Part shown: positions 26,999 to 36,436 of the stretch, piece by piece | How the letters are laid out: the number at the start of each line of letters is the position of its first letter | Position numbering within the stretch: the stretch's first letter is position 1 | DNA from: Halorussus vallis | Lineage (GTDB): Archaea; Halobacteriota; Halobacteria; Halobacteriales; Haladaptataceae | Direction: 5' to 3' | Length of the DNA: 64,000 nt | Assembly (NCBI RefSeq): GCF_024138165.1 | Contig: NZ_CP100000.1 | Location: 3,286,001-3,350,000, forward strand | Notes under the pieces: model-generated | Told to the model about the DNA's origin: nothing | Databases searched by the model: none | What the model saw: only the letters and a program-made list of their open reading frames with translations | Translations under genes and position numbers: made by a program

Positions 26999-29900
26999 AT
27001 GCACATCAAAAAGCTCGTCTTGGACAACTTCAAGAGCTTCGGACGTACCACCGAAATCCCGTTCTACGAGGATTTTACCACGGTCAGCGGTCCGAACGGT
27101 TCAGGCAAGAGCAACATCATCGACAGCGTCCTGTTCGCGCTCGGACTCGCCCGTACCCGCGGTATCCGTGCGGAGAAACTGACCGACCTCATCTACAACC
27201 CCGGTCACGCCGACGACGGCGGGGCCGATCACGGGACCCGTGAGGCAAGCGTCGAAGTGGTCCTGGACAACAGCGACGGGAAGGTCGACCGGGCGCAGGT
27301 CGTCAACGCCGCCGGTTCGGACAACGTCGGTGACGTCGAGGAGATCACCATCAAACGCCGGGTCAAACAGACCGACGACAACTACTACTCCTACTACTAC
27401 CTCAACGGTCGGTCGGTGAACCTCTCGGACATCCAGGACCTGCTGGCGCAGGCCGGGGTGACCCCCGAAGGGTACAACGTCGTCATGCAGGGCGACGTGA
27501 CCGAGATCATCAACATGACGCCGTACGAGCGGCGCCAAATCATCGACGAGATCGCGGGCGTCGCCGAGTTCGATGCGAAGAAGGAGGACGCCTTCGAGGA
27601 ACTCGAAGTCGTCAAAGAGCGGGTGAGCGAGGCCGAACTCCGCATCGGGGAGAAACAGGAGCGCCTCGAGCAGCTCTCCGACGAGCGCGAAACCGCCCTC
27701 GAATACAGGGGCCTCCGCGAGGAGAAGGAGGAGTACGAGGGCTACGTCAAAGCCGCGGAACTCGAAGAGAAGCGGACCGACCTCCGCCACACGCGCGAGG
27801 ACATCGAAGAGCGCGAGGAGGAACTCGCCGAGTTACAGGCCGAGTTGGACGAGCGGCAGGGGAAGGTCATCCGCCTCGAAGACGAACTCGAGGAACTCAA
27901 CGCCGAGATCGAGCGGAAGGGCGAAGACGAACAGCTCGAGATCAAGAGCGAGATAGAGGCCGTCAAGGGCGAGATCGGCCGACTCGAAGACCAGATCGAG
28001 TCGGCCGAGGAGAAGATCCAGGACGCGGAGAACACCCGCCGACAGGCGTTCGTCGAGATCGACCGCAAGCAGGAAACCGTCGACGAACTCGCCGACGACG
28101 TCCGGAGCGTCAAGATCGAGAAGTCCTCGCTGAAGGCCGACGTCCAGCAGAAGGAGGCCGACCTCGCGGAGGTCGAGAAGCAGATCGAGGAGGTCGACAC
28201 CGAGTACGACGAGGTGAAGGCCGACCTCGCCGAGAAGAAGTCGACGCTCGAGGAGTACAAGAGCGAGAAGAACGACCTCCAGCGCGAGAAGGATCGCCTG
28301 CTCGACGAGGCCCGGCGGCGGTCGAACGAAGAGAGCGAGAAGGAAGCCGAGTTGGAGCAGGCCCGCGAGTCGATTCCCGAACTCGAATCGAAACTGGACG
28401 ACCTCTCGGCCGAACTCTCGAAGGCCGAGAAGAACCGCGCCCAGATAGACGAGGTGGTCGGCGACCTCAAACAGCAGAAGCGGGAACTCCAGGGCGACCT
28501 GGACGACGTGGAGGACAGCCTCCAGGCCAAACAGCAGGAGTACGCCCAACTCGAAGCCAACGCGAGCGAGAGCGGCGACTCGTCGTTCGGCCGGGCGGTT
28601 TCGACCGTGCTGAACGCCGGTCTACAGGGCGTCCACGGCGCGGTGGCCCAACTCGGTAGCGTCGCCGAGAAGTACGCCACGGCCTGCGAGACGGCCGCGG
28701 GCGGCCGTCTCGCGAACGTCGTGGTCGACGACGACGGCGTCGGCCAGCGGTGCATCGAGCACCTGAAGTCGCGGAACGCCGGGCGGGCGACGTTCCTGCC
28801 GATGACGGAGATGCACCGGCGCAACCTCCCGTCGGCCCCGAACGCGCCCGGCGTGGTCGACTTCGCGTACAACCTCGTCGACTTCGACTCCCAGTACGCG
28901 GGCGTGTTCGCCTACGTGCTCGGCGACACGCTGGTGGTCGACGATCTCGACACCGCTCGCGACCTGATGGGCGACTACCGCCTCGTGACGCTATCGGGCG
29001 AACTGGTCGAGAAGAGCGGCGCGATGACCGGCGGTTCGAAGGGCGGGTCCCGCTACTCGTTCTCGAAGTCCGGCAAGGGCCAACTCGAACGGGTCGCCAA
29101 GCAGATCAACGACCTCGAAGACGAGCGGCGGTCCATCCGCGAGGACATCCGGAGCGTCGAGGACCGACTCGACGACGCCCGGGACCGCAAGACCGACGCC
29201 GGAGATCAGGTGCGCTCCATCGAGTCGAACGTCGAGCGCACCGAGGAGAAGCTCGGTTCGGCGAAGTCGCGCATCGACGCCATCGAGGCGGAACTCGAGG
29301 AGATGGCCGAAGAGCGCGAGGCGGTCAACGAGCAGATGGCCGACATCGAGTCGGAAATCGAGGCCCGGAACGCCGACATCGAGGAGGTCGAGGAGGCCAT
29401 CGCCGAACTCGAAGCGGAACTCGCCGACTCCCAGATTCCGGAACTCACGGCCGAGGCCGACGAGATCGAGGCCGACATCGACGACCTCGAAGACCGGATG
29501 GACGACCTCGACGGCCGGCTCAACGAACTCCAACTCGAGAAGCAGTACGCCGAGGACGCCATCGAGGACCTCCACGACGACATCGAGACGGCTCAGAACC
29601 GCAAGGCCGAACAGGAGGAGAAGATCGCGGAACTCGAAGACGAGATCGAGGACCGCGAGGAGGTCTTGGAGGAGAAGCGCGAGGCGGTCGCCGACCTCGA
29701 AGACGAACTCGCGGAACTCAAAGACGAGCGCAAGGACCTCAAGGAGGACCTCCGTGCCGCCGAGAAGGAGCGCGACGGAAAGCAGTCGGAGGTCGAGTCG
29801 GTCCAGAACCGCCTCGACAGCCTGCGCCGGAGCGCCGAGCGCCTCCAGGAGGAGGTTTCGGAACTCGAAGGCACCGTCGAGGAGTACGACGCCGACGAGA

Positions 29901-30577
29901 TTCCCGACCTGAACGAGGTCAAACGGAACATCTCGCGGCTCGAACGCGAGATGGAGGCCTTAGAGCCGGTGAACATGCTGGCCATCGACGAGTACGACGA
30001 CGTCAAATCCGACCTGGAGGACCTCGAAGAGCGCAAGTCCATCCTGGTCGAGGAGCGCGAGGGCATCCGCGAGCGCATCGACTCCTACGAGGCCCAGAAG
30101 AAGGAGACGTTCATGGAGGCCTACGAGGCCATCGCCGAGCAGTTCACCGACATCTTCGAGCGACTGTCGGCCGGGACGGGCGAACTCCACCTCGAGAACC
30201 CCGAGGACCCCTTCGAGGACGGCCTGACGATGAAGGCTCAGCCGGGCGACAAGCCCATCCAGCGGCTCAACGCGATGTCGGGCGGCGAGAAGAGCCTGAC
30301 CGCGCTCGCGTTCATCTTCGCCATCCAGCGATTCAACCCCGCGCCGTTCTACGCGCTCGACGAGGTCGACGCCTTCCTCGACGCCGCGAACGCCGAGCGG
30401 GTCGGCGAGATGGTCGACGAACTCGCGGGCGACGCCCAGTTCATCGTCGTGAGCCACCGGTCGGCGATGATGGAGCGCTCCGAGCGCGCCATCGGCGTCA
30501 CGATGCAGGGCGACAACGTCAGCACCGTCACCGGTATCCAACTCGGCGATAGCGGGGAGGTGCCGGCCGATGACTAG
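26999..30577 (+). CDS. smc: chromosome segregation protein SMC
   Basis: 1192 residues. ATPase of the condensin-like complex that organises the chromosome. Walker A GPNGSGKS at 31-38 and the N-terminal head end near 170. Long coiled coils run about 170-510 and 685-1025. The hinge is near 520-680 (LQGVHGAVAQLGSVAEKYATA and GAMTGGSKGG). The C-terminal head has signature MSGGEKSLTAL at 1093 and Walker B FYALDEVDAFLD. It overlaps scpA by 8 nt. Length and order match the family. Confidence 0.97.
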   Translation: MHIKKLVLDNFKSFGRTTEIPFYEDFTTVSGPNGSGKSNIIDSVLFALGLARTRGIRAEKLTDLIYNPGHADDGGADHGTREASVEVVLDNSDGKVDRAQVVNAAGSDNVGDVEEITIKRRVKQTDDNYYSYYYLNGRSVNLSDIQDLLAQAGVTPEGYNVVMQGDVTEIINMTPYERRQIIDEIAGVAEFDAKKEDAFEELEVVKERVSEAELRIGEKQERLEQLSDERETALEYRGLREEKEEYEGYVKAAELEEKRTDLRHTREDIEEREEELAELQAELDERQGKVIRLEDELEELNAEIERKGEDEQLEIKSEIEAVKGEIGRLEDQIESAEEKIQDAENTRRQAFVEIDRKQETVDELADDVRSVKIEKSSLKADVQQKEADLAEVEKQIEEVDTEYDEVKADLAEKKSTLEEYKSEKNDLQREKDRLLDEARRRSNEESEKEAELEQARESIPELESKLDDLSAELSKAEKNRAQIDEVVGDLKQQKRELQGDLDDVEDSLQAKQQEYAQLEANASESGDSSFGRAVSTVLNAGLQGVHGAVAQLGSVAEKYATACETAAGGRLANVVVDDDGVGQRCIEHLKSRNAGRATFLPMTEMHRRNLPSAPNAPGVVDFAYNLVDFDSQYAGVFAYVLGDTLVVDDLDTARDLMGDYRLVTLSGELVEKSGAMTGGSKGGSRYSFSKSGKGQLERVAKQINDLEDERRSIREDIRSVEDRLDDARDRKTDAGDQVRSIESNVERTEEKLGSAKSRIDAIEAELEEMAEEREAVNEQMADIESEIEARNADIEEVEEAIAELEAELADSQIPELTAEADEIEADIDDLEDRMDDLDGRLNELQLEKQYAEDAIEDLHDDIETAQNRKAEQEEKIAELEDEIEDREEVLEEKREAVADLEDELAELKDERKDLKEDLRAAEKERDGKQSEVESVQNRLDSLRRSAERLQEEVSELEGTVEEYDADEIPDLNEVKRNISRLEREMEALEPVNMLAIDEYDDVKSDLEDLEERKSILVEEREGIRERIDSYEAQKKETFMEAYEAIAEQFTDIFERLSAGTGELHLENPEDPFEDGLTMKAQPGDKPIQRLNAMSGGEKSLTALAFIFAIQRFNPAPFYALDEVDAFLDAANAERVGEMVDELAGDAQFIVVSHRSAMMERSERAIGVTMQGDNVSTVTGIQLGDSGEVPADD

Positions 30578-31898
30578 GGAGACTCCGGAGGAGTCTCCGA
30601 AAGGCGAGCGGGGAGGAGCGGAGCGACGACCCGCGAGTAGCGAGACGCGCGAGTCGAGCGAGACTCCGAAGGAGTCTCGGAAGAACGGCGAAGCCGTGAG
30701 CAAGGAATCGCCGGACGCCTCCCGGGACCCCGATGCCGAACCGCGAGCCGACGGCGTCTCGACGAGCGAAGCGAGTCGAGGCTCGTCAGAGCTGCGCTCT
30801 GACGGCGGCGAGCGCGAGCGAAGCGAGCGCGAGGCTCGTCGGGGAGCGAAGCGGACCGACGGCGGCATCCCGCTCAACATCGCGGGCCACGAGGAGGAGA
30901 AGCGAAAGCGCGAGCGGGAGGGCGAGGAATCGGACCTCCCCGGCGGGAACGCGCCTGAGTCGCCGGCGGTCGGCGGCGACTCGGGTGCGGACGGGTCGGA
31001 CGACGGCGGTTCCACCTCCGAGGACGGCGACGCCATCCTCGACGAGGTGGCCGCCGACGTGCCCGATTCGGACGACGACGAGGGCGAACCGGTCGAACTG
31101 CTGGTCCAGTTGGCCGAGGAGGGCGAAATCGAGCCGTGGGACATCGACATCGTGACGGTCACCGACAAGTTCCTCGACCGCCTCGACGGCTCGGACCTCC
31201 GGACCTCGGGCCGGGCGCTGTTCTACGCCAGCGTCCTCCTGCGGATGAAGAGCGACGCCCTGCTGGCCGACGACGAGGAAGAGGAGGAACCCGAGGACCC
31301 GTGGGCGGAGTGGGGGCCGGACGCCGAGATGCCGATGGAGGGCGAGGACGGCGACTTCCCCGCCTACGACCCCGTCAACCAGCTCGAAGCCGAGATGGAA
31401 CGCCGCCTCGACCGCAAGAGCGCCCGCGGGTCGCCCGAGACGCTCGACGAACTCGTCCGGGAACTCCGCGAGCGCGAGCGCGGGTCGTGGTGGAAGGAGT
31501 CCCGGAGCTACGACACCTCGAAGTCGCCCCACGGGTTCAGCCGCGGGACCCAGACCCTCGACTACCACACGGGCGACGACATGCGGATGGACGACGAGCC
31601 CTCGGAGGACGAGGCGCTCGGGACCGCCCACGACGAGCACATCGAGGTGGTCATCGACGACGTGCAGGTCGAACTGGAGCGCCAGTACGACGCGGGCCGC
31701 GAGGAGGTGCTGTACGCCGAGATCGACACCGTCGGCGGCACGCGCATCGAGACGTTCCTCGCGCTGCTCTTTCTCTCCCACCGCGGCGTCGTGACGCTGG
31801 AGCAGGACGACCTGTTCGGCGACCTCTGGGTCATCGACGCCGCGACCGCCGACGCAGAAACCGACGACTCCGACGAGGCGGAAGCGATAGCCGACTAG
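30570..31898 (+). CDS. scpA: segregation and condensation protein ScpA (kleisin) with long disordered N-terminus
   Basis: 442 residues, against about 250-300 for a normal ScpA. The kleisin core starts near residue 170 (PVELLVQLAEEGEIEPWDIDIVTVTDKFLDRL), and a C-terminal winged helix ends the protein (IETFLALLFLSHRGVVTLEQDDLFGDLW). The first 140 residues are Glu/Ser/Arg-rich and built from short palindromes in the DNA (30578-30598, 30659-30679, 30785-30803). It is coupled to smc by overlap and bridges the SMC heads. The start at 30570 could be late; internal ATGs are scarce. Confidence 0.93.
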   Translation: MTRETPEESPKGERGGAERRPASSETRESSETPKESRKNGEAVSKESPDASRDPDAEPRADGVSTSEASRGSSELRSDGGERERSEREARRGAKRTDGGIPLNIAGHEEEKRKREREGEESDLPGGNAPESPAVGGDSGADGSDDGGSTSEDGDAILDEVAADVPDSDDDEGEPVELLVQLAEEGEIEPWDIDIVTVTDKFLDRLDGSDLRTSGRALFYASVLLRMKSDALLADDEEEEEPEDPWAEWGPDAEMPMEGEDGDFPAYDPVNQLEAEMERRLDRKSARGSPETLDELVRELRERERGSWWKESRSYDTSKSPHGFSRGTQTLDYHTGDDMRMDDEPSEDEALGTAHDEHIEVVIDDVQVELERQYDAGREEVLYAEIDTVGGTRIETFLALLFLSHRGVVTLEQDDLFGDLWVIDAATADAETDDSDEAEAIAD

Positions 31899-32022
31899 CT
31901 CGGTGCCGACTCGTTCGAAACCCTTTCTCCGGCGTGTCAGTACTTGCGAGGAGCGGTGCGCGACGCGCGGCGCGAATCGACAGCGAAACCGCTCGCCGGA
32001 GACGGTCGGTATCGTCGGGAGG

Positions 32023-32784
32023 CTATTCGGCGGGAGAAACGAACCGCTCGGTGCCCTTCTCGACCAGGGAGGGCAAGCGCCGGGAGAGGTACAGTCCGAG
32101 CTTTGTCTGCCAGTCGGCGGCAATCACCCGGTCGGTCGACTCTATCTTCCCCGCCAGTTTCCGGCCGACGTCGGCGGGGTCGCGCAGGAGCGACGCCGGA
32201 TAGCCGAGTTGACTCGCCGAACGGGTGTTCGTCAGCGGCGGATGCATCAGCGTGCACGCCACGTTCTCGTGTCGCAGTTCCAATCGCAGCGAGCGGACGA
32301 GCGCCTCGATAGCTCCCTTGGTCGAAGCGTATCCGGAGAGTCCGGGATGGCCGACCAGTCCGGCCCCGGAACTCACGTTGTGGATGATACCCTCGTTCCG
32401 TTCTCGCATGGAGGGTAAGACGGCGCGAATCGCCCGGACGTACCCGAAGTAGTTCACCTCGAACTCGCGTTTCGTGTCGGCGAGCGTCTGGTCCTCGAAG
32501 GAGGCGAAGTTGAATATCGAGGCGTTGTTGACGAGGATGTCGATTTCGCCCCACCGGTTTCTCACCTCCGCGACGGCCGCCTCGACGTCGTCGTCCACCG
32601 TGACGTCACACTCCAAGAAGCGGACCCGCTCCGGGTACGATTCCTGTAGGGGTTGGACGCGTCCGCCGTCGATATCGAGTCCGGCGACCTGGTAGCCGTC
32701 TTCGACCAAGGAGGTGAGCAGGTGATAGCCGATTCCCTCGTTCGCGCCCGTGACGACGACTCGTCTCCCCTCGGTCGGGTGCAT
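32023..32784 (-). CDS. short-chain dehydrogenase/reductase
   Basis: 253 residues. Rossmann motif VVVTGANEGIGYHL (about 9-22), then DVTVDDDV, ILVNNAS (NNAS motif), and the catalytic Ser with YASTK (YxxxK) near residues 139-157. The cofactor preference cannot be fixed, though LDIDGG after strand 2 suggests NAD. The substrate is unknown. It is convergent with scpA and has no clear partner genes. Confidence 0.9.
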   Translation of the reverse strand: MHPTEGRRVVVTGANEGIGYHLLTSLVEDGYQVAGLDIDGGRVQPLQESYPERVRFLECDVTVDDDVEAAVAEVRNRWGEIDILVNNASIFNFASFEDQTLADTKREFEVNYFGYVRAIRAVLPSMRERNEGIIHNVSSGAGLVGHPGLSGYASTKGAIEALVRSLRLELRHENVACTLMHPPLTNTRSASQLGYPASLLRDPADVGRKLAGKIESTDRVIAADWQTKLGLYLSRRLPSLVEKGTERFVSPAE

Positions 32785-32901
32785 TACCTACCTGTTACGT
32801 CAGAGATAGCTATCAGCGTGGCGGTGAACCGCCCCGAAATCGCTCCCGATGTGTCTCTCGGCGCGACTCTCAACTCGGAGAAGCCCCCACTCTGCGGTCG
32901 T

Positions 32902-33756
32902 CTACTCCAGGTACTCGCCGACGAACGCGTCGACGCGCTCGCGGGTTTCGTCGGGAATCGCCTCGGTGGGCGTGTTGATGGTCCCCTCCAGCGCCGACCC
33001 GCAGTCGCAGTCGCGCTCGTCGGGCAGCTGGCGGATGGCGCGCTCGACGACCTCCTTGATGGCGTCTTCGTTCTCGGCGGCGTTCTCGAGCACCTCCTGG
33101 AGGGTCACCTCGCTGTCCTCCTTCCAGACGTCGTAGTCGGTGACGCCCGCCACCGTCGCGTAGCACATCTCGGCCTCGCGGGCCAACTTGGCCTCCGGGA
33201 TGGTCGTCATGCCGATGACGTCCCAGCCCTGCGCCCGGTAGAACTCGCTCTCGGCGCGGGTCGAGTACTGCGGCCCCTCGATGCAGACGTAGGTGCCGCC
33301 CTTCTGGTAGTCGGCGTCGGTCGCGGCGTCGCAGGAGTCGGCGAGGTGGTCGACCATGTGGGGGCAGTACGGCTCCGCGAAGGGCATGTGGACGACGATG
33401 CCGTCGCCGAAGAACGTCGAGTCGCGGTGCTTCGTCCGGTCGAACGTCTGGTCGGGAACCACGAGCGTCTGGGGCGCCAGTTCCTCGCGGAGGCTCCCGA
33501 CCGCGTTGCTCGACAGCACGCGCTCGACGCCCATCTGCTTCAGGGCGTAGATGTTCGCCTTGTACGGCGCGTTCGTCGGCGTGTGCTGGTGGTCCGGGCC
33601 GTGGCGGGGCAGGAACGCGACCTCTTCGCCGGCCATCTCGCCGACCGTGACGGGCGAACTCGGCTCGCCGAACGGCGTCGTCAGTTCGACCTCGCGGGTG
33701 TTCTCCAGAGGCAGGGCGTCGTAGATGCCGCTGCCGCCGATGAAACCGATGGTCAT
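32902..33756 (-). CDS. mtnP: S-methyl-5'-thioadenosine phosphorylase
   Basis: 284 residues. Cleaves methylthioadenosine with phosphate for methionine and adenine salvage. Motifs: MTIGFIGGSGIYDAL at the N-terminus, PRHGPDHQHTPTNAPYKANIYAL at about 51-72, SSNAVGSLREELAP, CIEGPQYSTRAES and VIGMTTIPEAKLAREAEMCY in the purine-binding half. Two adjacent cysteines (RDCDCG) near residue 250 are a feature of archaeal homologues. It is a single gene. Confidence 0.95.
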   Translation of the reverse strand: MTIGFIGGSGIYDALPLENTREVELTTPFGEPSSPVTVGEMAGEEVAFLPRHGPDHQHTPTNAPYKANIYALKQMGVERVLSSNAVGSLREELAPQTLVVPDQTFDRTKHRDSTFFGDGIVVHMPFAEPYCPHMVDHLADSCDAATDADYQKGGTYVCIEGPQYSTRAESEFYRAQGWDVIGMTTIPEAKLAREAEMCYATVAGVTDYDVWKEDSEVTLQEVLENAAENEDAIKEVVERAIRQLPDERDCDCGSALEGTINTPTEAIPDETRERVDAFVGEYLE

Positions 33757-33810
33757 GAACTACAGTCGGGCGGGCGACCACTAAATGGCTACTCATTGGG
33801 TCGCGGTCTG

Positions 33811-33917
33811 CGTGCGAGCGGTCGACGGTCGGTGGGCGGGCGCGTAGGCGTCCGACAGTCAATGGGCGGGCGTGCGAGCGGTCGACGTCAATGGGCGGGC
33901 GCGTAAGCGTCCGAGAG
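33811..33917. repeat. tandem duplication covering the end of the SMR gene
   Basis: A unit of about 47 nt (CGTGCGAGCGGTCGAC, then TGGGCGGGCGCGTA and GCGTCCGA) occurs twice, at 33811-33870 with a small insertion and at 33871-33917. The second copy contains the last codons and stop of the SMR transporter, so the first copy is a duplicated gene tail. Confidence 0.75.
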
Positions 33918-34226
33918 GACGTTGAGGACGACGACGCCGGCGACGATGAGCGCCATCCCGACGAGGCCCGCGACGTCCACGGTCTCGTCGAACAGGAGGA
34001 CGCCGATCAGCGCCGCGGCCACGATGCCGACCGCCGACCACGTCGCGTACACCAGCCCTATCGGCAACTCCTGGAGGGTGAGGCTGAGGAGGTAGAACGA
34101 ACCGACGTACCCGACCACGACGACGAGCGACGGGACGACGTTCGTGAACCCGTCCGAGAACTTCAGCGCCGCGGTGCCGCTCACCTCGGCGGCGATGGCG
34201 CCTGCCAGGTAGAGGTACTCGCGCAT
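33888..34226 (-). CDS. small multidrug resistance (SMR) family transporter
   Basis: 112 residues, four transmembrane helices, the standard SMR size. Residues MREYLYLAGAIAAEVSGTAALK carry the conserved membrane-embedded glutamate (Glu14), then SLTLQELPIGLVYATWSAVG and GMALIVAGVVVLN. Such proteins export cationic drugs or small guanidinium-like compounds. AAATTTTAAG lies about 29 nt before the ATG. The 3' end lies in a duplicated segment. Confidence 0.92.
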   Translation of the reverse strand: MREYLYLAGAIAAEVSGTAALKFSDGFTNVVPSLVVVVGYVGSFYLLSLTLQELPIGLVYATWSAVGIVAAALIGVLLFDETVDVAGLVGMALIVAGVVVLNVLSDAYAPAH

Positions 34227-34350
34227 GCGTTCGGCTCTGCGCCCACTCACCTTAAAATTTCGAGATGTTGCCGCTCGCGAACGAGGTCGCGCCCGGCGCG
34301 ACCTCGTTCGCCGACCGCACGTCCGGCGTCGTCGCCGGGAGAACCCGCGG

Positions 34351-36216
34351 TCAGTTCCCGCGACCGGGGTCGTACACCCAGAGCATGTTCGGGCGGTGGA
34401 GGTCGCTGTCCTCGCCGATTATCACCCGACCGTCGGGCATCACGACGAGGTTGTCGGGGTTGGCTACGGCGTTCTCCGGGTCCACGGTCGAGGAGGCGTC
34501 GGTGAGTTTCGCCATCCCCTCGCCGGCGAGGCTCGTCGCCGCTTTCGCGGCCTTCTGGACGCCCTTGGCGTTCGAGTCTCCGCCCGAGTCACCCGGCGCG
34601 TCGCCGTGGTCGTGACCGCGGCCGCGCTCCTCGGCCGGGTTGAACGCGCAGTCCCGACAGACGTTCTCCTTCGAGTTCGGGTGGGCGTCGTAGGGGCACC
34701 CGCCGCAGACGTTGGCGTTCGGCCCGCCGACCACGACCGGTTCCATCCGGTGGACGTCGTAGTTTCCGTCGAGGCGCATCCGGTAGACCGCGCCGTAGTC
34801 GTTGCCTTCGAGTCGAATCCGGTCCTGGGAGTCGTCGCCCTCGCCCGTGGCCTCGTTCGGGCGCATCGTCTCGTTGACCTCGGACATCGCCATGTAGAGG
34901 AAGTCGCCCGGCTTGGCGCCCGGTCGGACGTTGACGCCCTCCATCTTGCGGAACTCGTCGGTCGCGCCGACCGCCGCCGCGGCCTTCCGCGATTCGAGGA
35001 ACGCCGCCCGGTCGTCGTCGGCCTCGCCCCTCGCCCACGCCTCGATTTCGGCGTCGGTGACGTAGTCCGGGTCGGTCGAGGGCTTCTGGTCGTACTCGGC
35101 GATCCACGACTCGACCTGGTCGTCGGTCGCGTGGCCGAGTTCCACCCACCGGAGGCCGAAGCTCACGTCGGCGGGGTCGTCGACGCCGCCCTGCTGGCGG
35201 GCCCGCGCGGCGTAGAGGGTGCCCGACGAGAGGTCGCCCGCCTCGTCGGCGACGAACTTGAAGAAGACCGTTCCGGTGCCGTCGTCGCTCATGTAGACCG
35301 TCTTCCGGTCGGGCATCACGACCGCGTTCTCGTGGGAGAACCGCCCCATCGCGTAGTGCTTGGTCGGCGTCGGGTCGTCACCGGTCGGGTCGGCTATCTC
35401 GACGATGTAGCCGTACCGGTAGGCGTTTCCGAACTCGCCGAGGTACTCCTCGACGGCCGCCTCGCCATTGCCGTAGGTCTGCTCCTCGGAACTGAACCAC
35501 GCCGCGGCGTCGGGTTCGTACTCCTCGGAAGTCAGCGGCGTCCCCCACGGCGAGACGGTGCCGAAGCAGTTGTTCCAGGTGCCCTCGACCGGTCGGAAGT
35601 CGAGGTTGCGCTTCTCCTCGACGGTCCAGGCGCCGGTGTCGCCCTTCTGGGAGAGCGTCATTCGGCTGACCATCCCGGGCTGTGTCTCCCAGTTGGTGAA
35701 GAGGTAGCCGGCGTCGCTACCGTCGTCGGCGGGCACGAACCCGTTGAAGTCGGGGCTCGCGCCGTCGGTCATCGGTTCGCCGTCGGCGGAGTACGGAATC
35801 CCGAGTTTCCGGCCGTCGACGGTCTCGTCGCCGCCCTCGGCGAGCACCTGGTACTCGCCTTCCGCAGTCTTGACCCGCGTCGCGGTCGACTTCGGGGGCT
35901 GGACGCTCTCGAAGTCGCTCGGCAGTCGGGTCACGTCGACGCCCGCGACCGCGCCGACCGCGCCCGGCCGGTACTCCTCCTCGGCCGCCTTCGCGGGGTG
36001 CTGGACGTTGAAGAACAACTGGCCGTCGTCGGTGAGGAAGATGCCGGTGAACTCCGCGCCGGCGACGGTGGTCGCGAACCGGTTCAGCGTCGGCTCGTTC
36101 GGTCCGTGACCGCCGCGTCCGGACCGCGCGCCCACGATGCCCGACCCCGCGTTCAGTCCGACCGACAGCGCGATGAGCGATTCGAGCGTCTCCCGTCGCG
36201 TTATATGTTCCCGCAT
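34351..36216 (-). CDS. PhoX-like (DUF839) exported protein
   Basis: 621 residues. An N-terminal twin-arginine sequence (ITRRETLESLIALSVGL) suggests Tat export. The body matches the PhoX family of Ca/Fe alkaline phosphatases: GIFLTDDGQLFFNVQHP, NCFGTVSPWGTPLTSEE, YGYIVEIADP, GRFSHENAVVMPDRKTVYMSDD, and a late NPDNLVVMPDGRVIIGED. Family members release phosphate from esters outside the cell. An unusual CGGCPYDAHPN with CRDCAFNP near residue 500 could bind a metal. An AT-rich palindrome overlaps the probable promoter. Confidence 0.85.
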   Translation of the reverse strand: MREHITRRETLESLIALSVGLNAGSGIVGARSGRGGHGPNEPTLNRFATTVAGAEFTGIFLTDDGQLFFNVQHPAKAAEEEYRPGAVGAVAGVDVTRLPSDFESVQPPKSTATRVKTAEGEYQVLAEGGDETVDGRKLGIPYSADGEPMTDGASPDFNGFVPADDGSDAGYLFTNWETQPGMVSRMTLSQKGDTGAWTVEEKRNLDFRPVEGTWNNCFGTVSPWGTPLTSEEYEPDAAAWFSSEEQTYGNGEAAVEEYLGEFGNAYRYGYIVEIADPTGDDPTPTKHYAMGRFSHENAVVMPDRKTVYMSDDGTGTVFFKFVADEAGDLSSGTLYAARARQQGGVDDPADVSFGLRWVELGHATDDQVESWIAEYDQKPSTDPDYVTDAEIEAWARGEADDDRAAFLESRKAAAAVGATDEFRKMEGVNVRPGAKPGDFLYMAMSEVNETMRPNEATGEGDDSQDRIRLEGNDYGAVYRMRLDGNYDVHRMEPVVVGGPNANVCGGCPYDAHPNSKENVCRDCAFNPAEERGRGHDHGDAPGDSGGDSNAKGVQKAAKAATSLAGEGMAKLTDASSTVDPENAVANPDNLVVMPDGRVIIGEDSDLHRPNMLWVYDPGRGN

Positions 36217-36259
36217 GGACGGATAGAGGAACGCATTCGCCCACCTTCATTCTTCTGTA

Positions 36260-36277
36260 AGATTAATAAATTAATCT
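36260..36277 (-). promoter_or_regulatory. AT-rich palindromic operator/TATA of the PhoX-like gene
   Basis: AGATTAAT-AA-ATTAATCT, a perfect 8-bp inverted repeat, stands out in GC-rich DNA and lies 44-61 bp before the start codon. TTTATTAATC inside it can act as the TATA box, so a protein bound here would compete with TBP. Regulation by phosphate is an inference from the gene. Confidence 0.6.
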
Positions 36278-36436
36278 ACCGTACTCTCTGTTCGCTCCGT
36301 ACCGCTACCTATCCGTTTCGTTTACCAATCCGATTTACGACATCTCCGACTCGGCGGTCGAATCGCAGGTCGGTTCGCGAACGTGCGCGCCTCGAAGTGG
36401 CGACCCAAATCGGCGTGTTCGCCGGTACGTTCGAGG

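Noticed and set aside
28680-28720. GAGACGGCC/GGCCGTCTC inverted repeat in smc
   Set aside because: Only 9 bp, within the conserved hinge coding region; fits normal codon use and is not like the longer inserted palindromes.
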